Below, one piece after another: positions 40,901 to 52,900 of a stretch of DNA of 64,000 nt (within the stretch, counting starts at the first letter, position 1; each line of letters begins with the position of its first letter). Below the pieces are notes generated by a model. That model was not told the origin of the DNA. It made no database searches and saw only the letters and a program-made list of their open reading frames with translations. Origin of the DNA: Setophaga petechia (taxonomy: Eukaryota; Chordata; Aves; Passeriformes; Parulidae); NCBI GenBank assembly GCA_024362935.1, contig JANCRA010000009.1, positions 15,569,572-15,633,571 of the forward strand, given 5' to 3'. A program made the translations under genes and the position numbers.

Positions 40901-43900
40901 TGTTCCCTCTACCAAGTATTTTAGCTGAGGTTATTTTATTTCCAAACTTATAATACCATTGCAGTTGTGATATTTGCAGGGATTAACCTTTGTGAGACAG
41001 GTGTACTGTTAAATAGGAAAAACATGCTCATTTTCCAGGCTTCCTATCTAAGCCCATCATTTTTTCCCTGTGTTTGTGCTATAATATATCTGATACGATC
41101 TGCATGGCTTGAAACTCCCAGAATATATGGGAAGTGAGCTTCTCCCTTCCAAACTGGACAAGCTCGCTCACCTAATTCACTCCTGGCTGCAGAATCTCTA
41201 GATCTGACCAAGTGGCATTGTGGGAGTGAGTGGTAGGAGGGAGTGTGACTGCCCAGTCTGGCATCAGATTACAGTTACATGGATCTGCAAGTGGTCAAAT
41301 GCAGCCTTGCTGTTTGTTTTCATCACTGAGCAGAGGTGGAACAGAGAAATATCATAGGATGGGTTGGCTTGGAAGGGAACTTAAAGATCATCCAGTTCAA
41401 GCTCACCAGCCATGGAGAGGGATACCTTTCATTAGACCAGGTTGCCCGAAGCCCCATCCAGCCTGGCCTTGGACAATACCAGGGTTGAAGCATGCACAGC
41501 TTCCCTGGGCACCCTGTTCCGGTGCCTCACCACCTGATAGTCAAGAATGTCTTCATAATATGTAATCTAAACCCACCTTCTTTCAGTTTAAAATTGTTGC
41601 TACAAGCCTTAGTAAAAAGTCCAAAACCACAGCTGAGTTATTTTTAATGGTGTTACCTGTAATGTCCAATTTGTGCATAGAAAAAAGTCCTGTGAGCACA
41701 GAGCTATCTTTCTAAGATACTATTCCATGAGTTCAGTGTCTGTGATAGGACCTATCTGAACTGGTGAGGTAATAGGTCAGTTTTTAGTGTTACTAGTCTG
41801 GTTTGCCAAAGAGGTACTGATTGTTGGGTGCTTACCTTACTCAGCACAAGCATCATGATGTCTCTACTTTGCAAAGTTATCTCTTCCTGAATTGTCAATT
41901 GCATTTATTTTATTTATGATAACTCCTTCTGTTTTAGACATGTTAAGTTGATCTGACATATGACAAACTCACAAATTATTAACTGTCAGAAAATTCTATG
42001 GCTTATTTGACTTGTTCACATTTAAAAAGGTTGTTTCTGATGACCACTGGAAGAGGTCCACATCCCAGGAGGAAGAAAAGACAGACTCACAAAAGGTCAC
42101 ACCGAGGAAATGGGGCTCTGGAAAAAGATCCCGGCCCAGACCTCTCTCAGACTATGGCCAAATGTCGATCCGAAGTTTCTCTATACCAGAAGATGCAGTT
42201 GCAGTGGAGTCTCAGAACACAGACTGCACAGATGGAGAAAATCAGCCGGGACTGGCATCCCTTGGGTCTGGGATCCAAAGCAATACTGTAGGCTACCACA
42301 GAGGGAGGAAAAGAAGACCCATCTCCATAATAGGTGGGGTCAATTTCTATGGAGACGATCAAGTAGAAGAGAGGGAAAATCTGCTGACACAAGTAAGATA
42401 AACAGATGTGCTCTGCAAACTGCAAAAGACCCTTTCACTTCCTTGTCTCTATCTTCAGCCTAGAAAATAGAATGGATGCTTCCTTCTCTTCCTTCCCTTT
42501 TGTCAAGCTGACATCGTGTACTTAGAATACTGCTTTCCTGGTCACTAATTACTTTGTCTTCTTGCTAAAAATACAGCATGGAACAAACGTGATACTGACT
42601 TTGGGATAATCTTTTCTGTATTGTAAATTAATCTGATTTCTTTCTTGGCATGGTCATTATGTCTTATGTTGGTCTGTATGTGCTTATTTGTGTGTAAAAC
42701 AGATGTGTGTTTAGTCTCCTTATAGAGGGCCTCAGGAACAGAATAGTACTATCAAACAGAATGATAATACATTATTTATTGGTCATTTCAAATTATCCAA
42801 AAGCAAGCCTGTTCAAAAACTGTGGCTTTATAAGTGGTGTTCAAAATCTTGGTTTTGGCATAGCAAAGATACTTAAAACTAATGAAGAATGAAGACAGTG
42901 CTTGAGAAAATTGGTAATAAATTGAGAAATTAATGAAATTAAGAATTTAAGAAAATGACCATATGAATACAATGTCTGTCCATGTACTACTAAATTGATC
43001 AGATGAAACAAAGGTAGGAAACCTATTAGCAAGCAGTGTATACTTGAACAGTACTTATATTTGCCATCCCTGTTGGCTTAAGTAAAAGAGTGAGAAATTA
43101 AAATCTTCTGAAAGGTAAAAATCGCTCCTTTCTCCCTGGAGGTAGTGCTGAGCAAGTACAATGTGTAGAGGAACTTAATGTTGTGTTGGTGGTCGTGGCA
43201 GCGTCTTGCATTTGGTTGCAGAGCTTCAGCTTTTGTAAGACTGCACTCATCAGGTATTTTCTGCTTTCCCTGGAAGCTGGAGGACTTCTGCCTAAAGCAA
43301 TTGTCAAGCTGATAAAGCAGCAGAAAAAAGAATTAGTATTTGCATCCTAAAAAAATTTGATTCTGGTGGTTATTAATGAAATTTGAGTCCTGTTAGTCTT
43401 TCTCAAGCCACTTCATCTCCCACTGGGAAGTTTACTGATAGTAAAGTGCTCAAACAATGTCAGAATTTTCAGTTTCCTGTGAAAAACATTTTGTAACATG
43501 AACACTGTTACTGTGTATTACATACTTTTTCTTTATAAGTCCCCGATGAAAAAATGCATCTTAATGCAAAACTCCAGCTGAAGCCAGTGAACCCTTTACC
43601 CAGGCCAAGGCCTGTGTTTCAAATCATATGTAATTAAGATATTTTAAAATTAATTCTATTTCTTAATTTGGAAGGTTAAAAAAAAGAGGAAAGTTATGAT
43701 TGTAAATTCTGTGCCATCTTACTCAAGAATAATGGATGGATTTCAAGAGATAGTAAGAATGGGCAACTTGCTGTACTGTGTAAGGGATTAAATACTCTGC
43801 AGGCCCTTCATTTAGTGCTGAGACCGGAGTGATCTCTTTTGAAACCTTGTTCACTTCAGTTTAATAGTGAAGGAACATGCATCAAGGCAGCTTTTTGAGT

Positions 43901-46900
43901 TGACTCTTTCCATGCTCCAGTGCTGCCATAACAGCTTGGCTGGGGTTAAGTTAGCACATTGCTGGATCACTGTGGTCAAGACCAAAATGATGAAGCATTC
44001 CTAACGTTATTAAACCAAATTATAGTCTTCCCACGCCAATTTCCCAGGGCTGCCACACATCCATGTCTGTCCAGGGAAAGGATTTGGACTGAAGTCTTGT
44101 AAGAAAATTTTAGTTGCCCAGAAATAAACAGCTTTTTTTACTTACTCAGCCAGTTATTTGCACACAGTAGTTGCCATGACTTTTATTAGCTATTTGATAC
44201 AACAAATCAGACTTTTTGTGGTGAAGGATCCTGGTATACTGATAAGGCACTTAGGAAATGAGGTTTAAAGATGAGCTTGTAGATGAATCATATTCCATAC
44301 ACATTGAGGTTTTTGGCAGTCATAATAAAAAGTAAACTTTTAGCTGGAATGTGAAAAAGGACTCAACAAGCGGACATATATGTGCTAGAAGTATTTTATG
44401 TGGGGCTGTCAAAGACTGCTCTTCACACTGCTGATTTTTTTTTTAAGCTTTGAAAATCCTTGGGAGTATTTGAAAAGAACAAAGCTAATTCCTCTTCACT
44501 ATATTTTGTTCTGGTCTGACAGCTTAGGTGTGAGAAAACATTTTCAAACAATACTGTCATGGGTTTCATAATAGAGTGTCAAGAGATAGTTCATTAAAAA
44601 CCATCCCAGATGTTTCAGATTACCTGATAGAAGAACAGTAACAAGTGAACAATAGGAGAAGATCTCAAGCTGAGTTTCTCTGAAGTTCATGTGCTGAAGC
44701 CTGGTTGTTTAATGTTGAATGCTTATGCAAGATCATTCAGCCTGGCTAATTGTTCAGGGACAACATAAAATCAGACTCAATTTGCAAATAAAACAGGGAT
44801 AGGTCTTCCAATCATAATTTAAGAAATGAATTATTTATCCAAAGAAAATGGCTTTGAGATAATGTTAATAATCAACTTAGTATTACCTCTTTCTTATGAG
44901 GCTCCTGGTAACTCAAAACAGAGCATCATTTAGACAATTATTATTGTCTTGTTTATTTTACTGACAAGCAATACATTTTACTGATGAAAGCAGAAATCCA
45001 ATACCTCTGCAGAATACCTGTTCTAGTGTTTTACCATCCTCATCCTAGAAAACCTTTTTATTCATCTAAATTGGTCTTCCTTCAGCTGAAAGCTATTCCC
45101 CCTTGTCCTGTCACTACATGCTATTGTAAAAAGTCCCTCCAGCTTTCTTGTAGACCTCCTTGGGTCCTGAAAAGCCATAGTGAGGTCTCCCTGGAGCCTT
45201 GTCTTCTCTAGGCTGAAGAACCCCAGCTCTCTCAGCCCAGTCTTCATAGGAGAGGTGCTCCTGCCTTCTGATTGTCTTCAAAAAAGCATATTACAAGATG
45301 AAAATTACAGAGCATGTCTGACCACAACAGAAGGCTAAGGAGTTTTCAATGTAACAAAGAACAGTAATGTAATAAAACTTGTTCTGTGATGCTGGTGGAC
45401 ATGGTATGCAGTGTTTAAGCAATGTCTCTTCAACATAGGAGATTTTACTGCCTGTGTAATTACCTGGACTATCTGGAGAAACCTTACTTCATACCTGAGC
45501 TTTGCACAGTTGGACTTGCCTCTAGCTTTACTAACACTGGATTTTCCTGTTTCCTTGGTAGCCTGTGGCACGGCCACCCGTTCCAGCACACAAGGTGCCC
45601 CCGTACAAGGCTGTTTCAGCCAGGTTCCGGCCACTCACCTTCTCACAAAGTACCCCCATCGGTCTGGACCGCGTGGGACGGAGGCGGCAGATGAGAGCAT
45701 CTAATGGTAAGATGAGTATTTTTAACTGTGTATATCAGAAAGCCACACTCCAGGCTAAGCAAGAATTAGAATATAATGTGGAGGACAAAAGTGCAAACCA
45801 ACTCAGTGACAAAGTAATACCCAGCTAAGTTGCTTTGTTTTGTGAGTTTCTTACTAGTAGCTGCCGTTCTCATGTAAAACTTTTTTTTCACATCTACTCT
45901 TTGACATTACTATGGTTTATTGTTCTGTACCACTTACATGCCTGTATTCTCCACTGTCTTAGTCATATACTTGCCTAAAGTCAATAGATTATGAAGGAAG
46001 TAAGTTCTAATATGCTTGAGTTCATACCTGAACCCTAGCCACACCACACATGAAGTTTAATTTTTTGTTTGCCACGCATTCAGCTTTATTTAGATAGGCA
46101 AGCCTTAAATAAGTAAGTGGCTTGCTGATGAGTGTAGTCCAACCAGAACTCTGGTACATGAGGGACAGGTTCTTGGTAAAAATTGCCTTTTTTGGAAGCG
46201 CTGTGCTTTAACAGGCTCGCTGTGTAATTTTGCTGTAATTGTTTACTCTTAGCATGGAATGCTATCTGGAGTTAACAGAAATAGTCTATTAACTAGTCTA
46301 GATGTAGTGGAACATTTCTTCACAGGTTGGTCCAGAACAACCTGGGTTAACACCATTTGTTTTCCTTCTGGCAAGATTTGTAAGTAAAAGCAAAGTTCTC
46401 ACTTTGTGTCTTTCACTGTTAATAGTGAACAAAACACTGTTGGGAACCTTCACCCCGAACCTTCTTGATCAAGGCTTCCCATGACTGAAGTAGGAACCTT
46501 AACAAATAGCATTTTCAATGTTTATTAAAATTATGTGTATGTTTACAAGCCAGTACTTGACTTTTATGGTTCTTAGCTAGGTTTTAGCCGCAGTGATGTC
46601 CAAATTCTACCAAAAATTGTTTAAATACAAATTGGTTTACATAAGAATGTGTTAAAACTGAATTCTCCTGTTTTAAATAGAACATGACAGTTTTTTTCAG
46701 GAGGTGCTCTTCAAGAAGCAGGCTTAAGAATTTCTAACTATGGCAGTAAGAGGGACGTACCCAGTAAGATGAGTTCAGTTGGTTGGAACATGGTGTTGAT
46801 AATGCCTAGGCTGTGGGTTTGATCCCCTTATGGGCCATTCACTTAAGGGTTGGACTTGATGATCTTAGCGGGTCCCTTCCAACTCAGAATAGTCTGTGAT

Positions 46901-49900
46901 TCTGAGATACATTATTGTGCTGGTTTAGACAGCTGGTTTAGAGAGCTAAACTCCAAATAAGCCACTCCCTTTCCCCCTGCCCCTTTCAGTAATGGAGGGA
47001 CAATAAGGAGAAATTACAAGATAACAATTTACTAAAATTGCAATGACAACAGCAGCATCACTAGCAAAAAGTGTGCAAAAAGAAGGTATCCTACCCACAA
47101 AAAAAGCCATTTACCACTGTGAAAAAAATTCCAGATCTTCCCGAAGACAGAGCCTGCTGTGGTCTCTACACAAAGGCAGTATGATTACTGTTCCTGCATA
47201 TGGGGCATGTGGTATTTGGGACACAAAGGCAATATGTCAAAGAGAGCTTCCACTACTTAATGCTCTCCCTCACCCCATTCGGCAAACAGCCAAGGAGTAG
47301 GGCAAGCAAACCCCTTGGAAGCGCGATCATCGCATTGTGCCACAGCGCTGCCTCAGACCGCTCTGCTTTGCTGGTTCCATTCTGCAAAGCTGCCTCTGGC
47401 ACTGATGCTGCTCCAGTTGGGCTCTTCTGGAGCTTGGGCTCTGTGTAGCTCACCTGGGCTCGGCTCTGTGCCGCTGCCTCTCTCTGTTACTTTTTGTTCC
47501 CTTGGAGTGGCGTGTCAGACCCATCGTTGCTGCTGTCCTTCAGCACCGTGTCTTAAAGCTGCGACCGGAATGGATGGGAAGGGAGAGGGGCTGGATCCAC
47601 TTGGCTGATCCCAGTACCTTCTCCCTGGAGAGATCCAGCAAAATGGCAAACTTTGGTTTCCAGTGCTCGGCTGCGCCTGCCAAAACCACCCCACAGCAAT
47701 GATGTGGGTGGTATGGAATAAACAGTGCTAAAAGCTCCACCCCCTCTTCTCTCTAGCCAGGGCAATTATATATACTCCATTTGTATTTTCCTTGAATTTA
47801 TATTGTAGTAAAATATTTGGAACTAATTTACAACCTATGTCTGGTGTTCTGCTGTCTGCTTCTTAGTACACTTAATGATCCAGATCAGGCACTGAGGTAA
47901 ATTAGACATCAAATGCTGTGACTCTTGCTGAGATTCTGTGGTGTCTCAGTCCCTGATTCCAGAAGGACCACTCACAGAATAACAGGTCTTCCATAATGTA
48001 GTTTGTGAAAAAAGAACCTCTTTTATTATCACAGAGCAGGAATTATTTTTTCTATTTTTAGTTGTCCTTTCCAGCTGATGTTTGGAAACCACATGAAATA
48101 GTATTAGTTACCTAGACTACTGCCTGAGAGTGATATTTCTCCAGGTATTTAGGTTTTGAATAACTGGTCTCCTTAACTTAAGCATCAGGATGACAAATAC
48201 ACAAACTAAGATTGCTGCCACTTTTCAGGACAATTAAGCCAAAGCAACCTTAATTATGTTAGATGTGACTTTTATGAAACTTTACAATAAACATAGAAGT
48301 GGAGCAGGAAAAGTCTCTGAAATCAAAACTCTGAAGGCAAGTGTGGAATATCATGGACTTCACAGTTTGAAAGCAGTTGCAAAAAATCTGTTTGGTAGCT
48401 CCAGAAGAAAATACTAAAGTGACTAGTGTCACAAATTCTGATCTCTTTTCTTTTTTCTCTTAAATCACAAGGCACTTCCTTGTCTTTGAACATGTGAGAG
48501 TTTTTTGTTTGCTCATGCACAGTGAAATTTGATAGCACAAAAGCCCTTTATTATAGAAAGTAATTCTAAACTCAAGCACTGAAAAACAGTGGTATCTTAT
48601 TTTAGTTACTTGCCAAAGCCTAATAAATTACTTGCTTTCTTCTTATAGCAATGGCAGATAAAAGTGGAGATGTAAAATTTTAGAAAAATAGATGTTACAA
48701 GACAGCAAATGATCATCTGTAGGAAAGAGAGTAAGATTCAGACAACACACAGGAAACTGCCCTTGAGACTTACATTGCTACTCTTGTGCTTGAAGGGTTA
48801 CAAGTTTTAAATTACATTAAACAGGTTGTCTATTTGTCACTACAAAGTAATTTTTATAAGCATCTGAAAAACTAACCCCTTTTTTTCTGCATATTTTTGG
48901 GTGGGACTAGAATTTGGCTGTGTGGAGCACAGCTTGGGAATGACTCAGGAGAATGCTTGGTTTTCTTAAAGAGAGCTGATGAGTGGAATCAGATGTTCAG
49001 TGTCTGCACGAATGATGTGGCAAGGGAGTATAAAATGAAATGGTAATTCTTGCTGGTGTGCTGAATTATTCACAGTAGTAAAAGTGAGACATGAGGCACT
49101 GCTCTGGCTTCAGGTGTTGGTAAAGGCGAGGTAACGCATATGGAGGAGGAAAAGAGCTTGATGTGCTTACAGAAGGATGGACTTTGAGCTGGATATTGCC
49201 ATTCAGGAAAAGATCTTGCAATCTTAACAGACATTTACAGAGTCAGTGCAGTGCATAGTAACAGTCAAAACAGTAAATAAAAGAGCAGGAGTTTGTAGGA
49301 AATGAATAGAGAACAAAACAGAAGGCCCAATTGTGCCACTGGTGTGTGTGGGGGCCATCTCCCCGTTCCTTTCCATCCCAAAAGGCATTTTTTACAGGGG
49401 ACAATATAGAGAAAAGCAGAAGAACAAGAAAATCGACTCAGTGTGTGTCTCTGGGAGGAGTGATTAATGTGGCTTGGGCTCTGGAACATGGAAAAAAGGA
49501 CAATAGGAGAATAAAAGTTTGTTTGGCACAGGAAAAATGAACAGATAATAGTTATTGTTTCCAATAATTTAAGAACTAAAGGGCACCAAATGAAATCACC
49601 AGAGAGCAAGCTCAAAATAAAAGATAGTTTTTGCAGTCTGTAAAATTAAACTATAAAAGCAATTGCTACACATTGTATTTCACATCCCAACAGTTTAAAA
49701 AAACCAGAAAGTGGTTTGAAAAATCCAGTTCATTAAACACAAATATATAATTTCTGCCCCAGGAGGGATCTGACTGATCTGGAAGATAACTGGAATTTAG
49801 AAAAGTACATCAGAAAAATGCCATCACACGCCTCATCTATTTTTATGTTCCTCCCTGGCTGCTGTCAGAGAAGTGGTTAGGGGTGACCTGTGGTCTGGCT

Positions 49901-52900
49901 CAGGATGGAGGGTTCTATGATACCAGGGTGTTTCTAGAACTGAATTTTCTTGAGGTGGATAAACTAGCTTTTAGTATTTTAGTAAGTACTACCCACAGCC
50001 TTTTCAGAGTGCCCTGCACAGTGGCTAAGCCAGCTCAGCATGCATTTGGACGAGGTCACTGTGGACTGCCACTACAAAGGACAGCCTCTGCCTCCTCCTG
50101 GCTGATCTACAAGGAAGTGAAGCCACCTCCACCCCACCCCAAATGAGCACTTTTGTCGTGGTTCAGTTTGACAGATGTGCCCATGCAGAGGAGGGACAGC
50201 AGGCCCCCCTCCATCCGAGCAGCATCCCACAGTGGCATTAGGTTAGTAGACAGCCTGTTCCTTTCTGCAGAAATCAGACCAAATGAGTTTTTTTTTCAGA
50301 GGTTGTTTTTTTAAAGTGTCTTGTAAAAGAGCTGTGTGGGGTTTGATCTGGTTTTCCTTTGGCAGTTGAACTGTTTTTCCCCGATGGGAAGGGGTTTGAC
50401 ATGGCAAAGATCTTGTGATCTGGCTGGTTAAAAGTGTGAAATTTTCACTTGCAAGTCCTAGGATCATCAGCACTTCAGTGTTACCACTGTCACTTTTGTT
50501 TGCCAGCTTGCTTTTTTTTAATGGTTTATGCCAAGAAAAATGCTGTGTGTGAAGATCTTATGTAGTAGCTTGTTTTTATTGTGCTATCCAACTAGAGTCC
50601 TTGCAGCAAGAAATAATAGGGAAGTTTGAGAGATTCAGAAGATGATTTCTGTCAGTCTCCTGTGGAGTGCAGCACAAATAAGATTTTTGCAGACAGCATT
50701 AATATTTCAGGGTGATGTTTGGCCTTTCCTTCTATGTCTGAGGCAGCGCTGGGGAAAACCATGTGATCTTAGTGGGTGTTGAGAAGTTGCTGTATGCAGG
50801 AATGCCTCCAGGGTTTTGTGAACACATCCCTGGAGGAGGCAGTCCCCAGTTACAGGACAGGCTCACTGAACAACAGTTTTCAGTTAAAGAAGAGGCCAAT
50901 AAGTTTTTGGGGCTTTCCAAACTGTAGGCGTAGCGCTGTGTACAGACATAGGTTGCAGCAGGCTTTGCACTCTCCGCATGGGAACAGCTCCTGCCTTTGC
51001 TTCCAATGCATGGCCTGATCCAGCTTCAGTGAAGGGGGACACAGATGTGGGGTGAATGCTGGCCTATGGTGGATGGATAAGGTTGTGCTCTGGCTGGGTC
51101 AGACCCAGAGAGAGGTGGATGGTTTGAGTTCCTTCCTGCTTCATTCCCTATTCCATAAAGCAGCTGAATTAAGTTTGTAGTTTCAGTGAGAAAATGTCTC
51201 CCTCCTCTCTGTTTTCCTGGGAACAATCTGCTGCAGCCTTAACACTTGTGTTGCTTGTGCCCTAAAAAATGATACAGCATTTGCCTGTGAAGCAAGAGAA
51301 ATTGTGCAAAAAATACCTTAATTGGTTACTTCTTCTGGAATTTTAACTGGTATAGTATGACAAAGATAGACCGATACTCTGAACAGTGTTGTAATACAAG
51401 GAACTCCCAATTCCTATCCAAATAGTCTCTCCCTCTGGATTGCAATCATTTGAATATAGATTGAAATCGCGTTTAGCTGCTTTAATGAAAAACAAATGCA
51501 CTCCCTGGCTCCTGTGTTTGGGTGTTCAGGCTCTGTGGGAGCGGTCTGGGCGGCTGCAGGCGCAGCACGGCCAGGGCCAGGCAGCCGGGTTTTTGTTTCT
51601 TTTCTGGAACTTCCTCCCTAAGGGCACCCCATGATGTCAGAGAGCCGGGAGCTCGCGGCAGCCAGGCTGAGCGGCTGAGTGCGCTGCTGGCAGTTCCCAG
51701 CCGAGCTCGGCCTCGGAGGCACTGCCGGGAGCTGAAGGCAGCTGGCAGCCTGTTCCTCTGGGTTGTGCGCAGCTCAGAGCCCCTTGTGATCCTCCAGCAG
51801 CCCTGCAGGACTGAGCATCATCACCTGTTAGAGGGCTGACGGCAGCATGGTAGCCAGGGGGGCAATGGCACGATTTTGGAGTCTGGAGAGCCTTCAGATG
51901 GGTATGTGTGAGTAGAATATGCTCGCTCTTGCTTTTTTCATAGTGCTTTTTCATCTAACTGGTAAACAGTGGCAGTCGGGGGGCCTGATTCGGATGACAC
52001 TTACTGTGTGTCATCCATGGGAACTGCAGTACTGGTGAAAAGCTGCTAGAAGATCAGCGTCAATTCCAGACTGTCTTAAGTTTTTTGCATCCCATTGGTG
52101 CAACTGGGAAAGCACACCCCTCCCTCTGTATTTCTGTCTGTATACAATAGAGGAAAAGATGCAGAATTCAAGATTTCACTTGGTTCTACCCCACAAAGTC
52201 AATGTAAGCTTGTTGACTTGGTACAGAGTAACAAACAGCTTTCTGTCCCAAAATTGTAGTTCTTTTTTGTCTGGAGTCAAATGAATTAGGTTATTTTGTA
52301 GTTCTTTTTTGTCTGGAGTCAAATGAATTAGGTTATTTCGATGTGCCATTATTACTGGAACAACCCCACAGGCAGTGCGGATAGTGCAGTGGAAATGTGG
52401 AAAGGATCACTGGGATAAGTTTTTTGAATGTTGCTTTATAAGATAAAAATTGATTTAATGAAATATTTATTTGCAGATCTTTGAATAAAGCATTTTGGGT
52501 AAATTTTGCAAGATGTGTTTTAAAAGTTCATCAGTGCTCAGATTAATGAGTTTGTATGGGAGAAAAAGTCTTAGTTTTTCTAAATAGGAGTTCTGCATCC
52601 TTCTTGCTTAAGCAGATGATAATGTGAATGTCTATTTAAAGTGCTAGGGAGTAGAACAGAATAGCCACATTCTGTTGTATCAAGACTATGCCATATTTTT
52701 CCATTTTTAATAGAAAAAAAATTTGCAAGCTTTTAATTGCAAAAACTGTGTGGCGATCTGTTTTGATCTCCTGCAAATTAATGCTCAGATGAGTGAAGAT
52801 GCTGGTGATGGTATGTGTGCCCTGAGGAGGGGGTTGCAATATTTCTCCCAATAAGGTAAATAGCAGATGGCAGCAGGTTGCCTGGTGGTAGTAGGTGCAT

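Larger units (their letters stand above)
28940..42029 (+). other. Large SPATA13 intron between the N-terminal exon and the RPIS exon
   Basis: About 13 kb of AT-rich intron. It contains the 177-bp tandem duplication at 30574-30927, a candidate alternative terminal exon at 35813-35908, A-rich runs at about 37124-37166 and 37507-37520, and a CR1 3' fragment at about 41351-41605. Other open frames in it are short, repeat-free and lack splice signals or recognisable protein similarity. Confidence 0.85.

Noticed and set aside
46764..46838. Functional tRNA-Ile gene
   Set aside because: The A and B boxes are diverged and the stems do not pair well. The sequence continues directly into a CR1 tail, so it is a SINE head.
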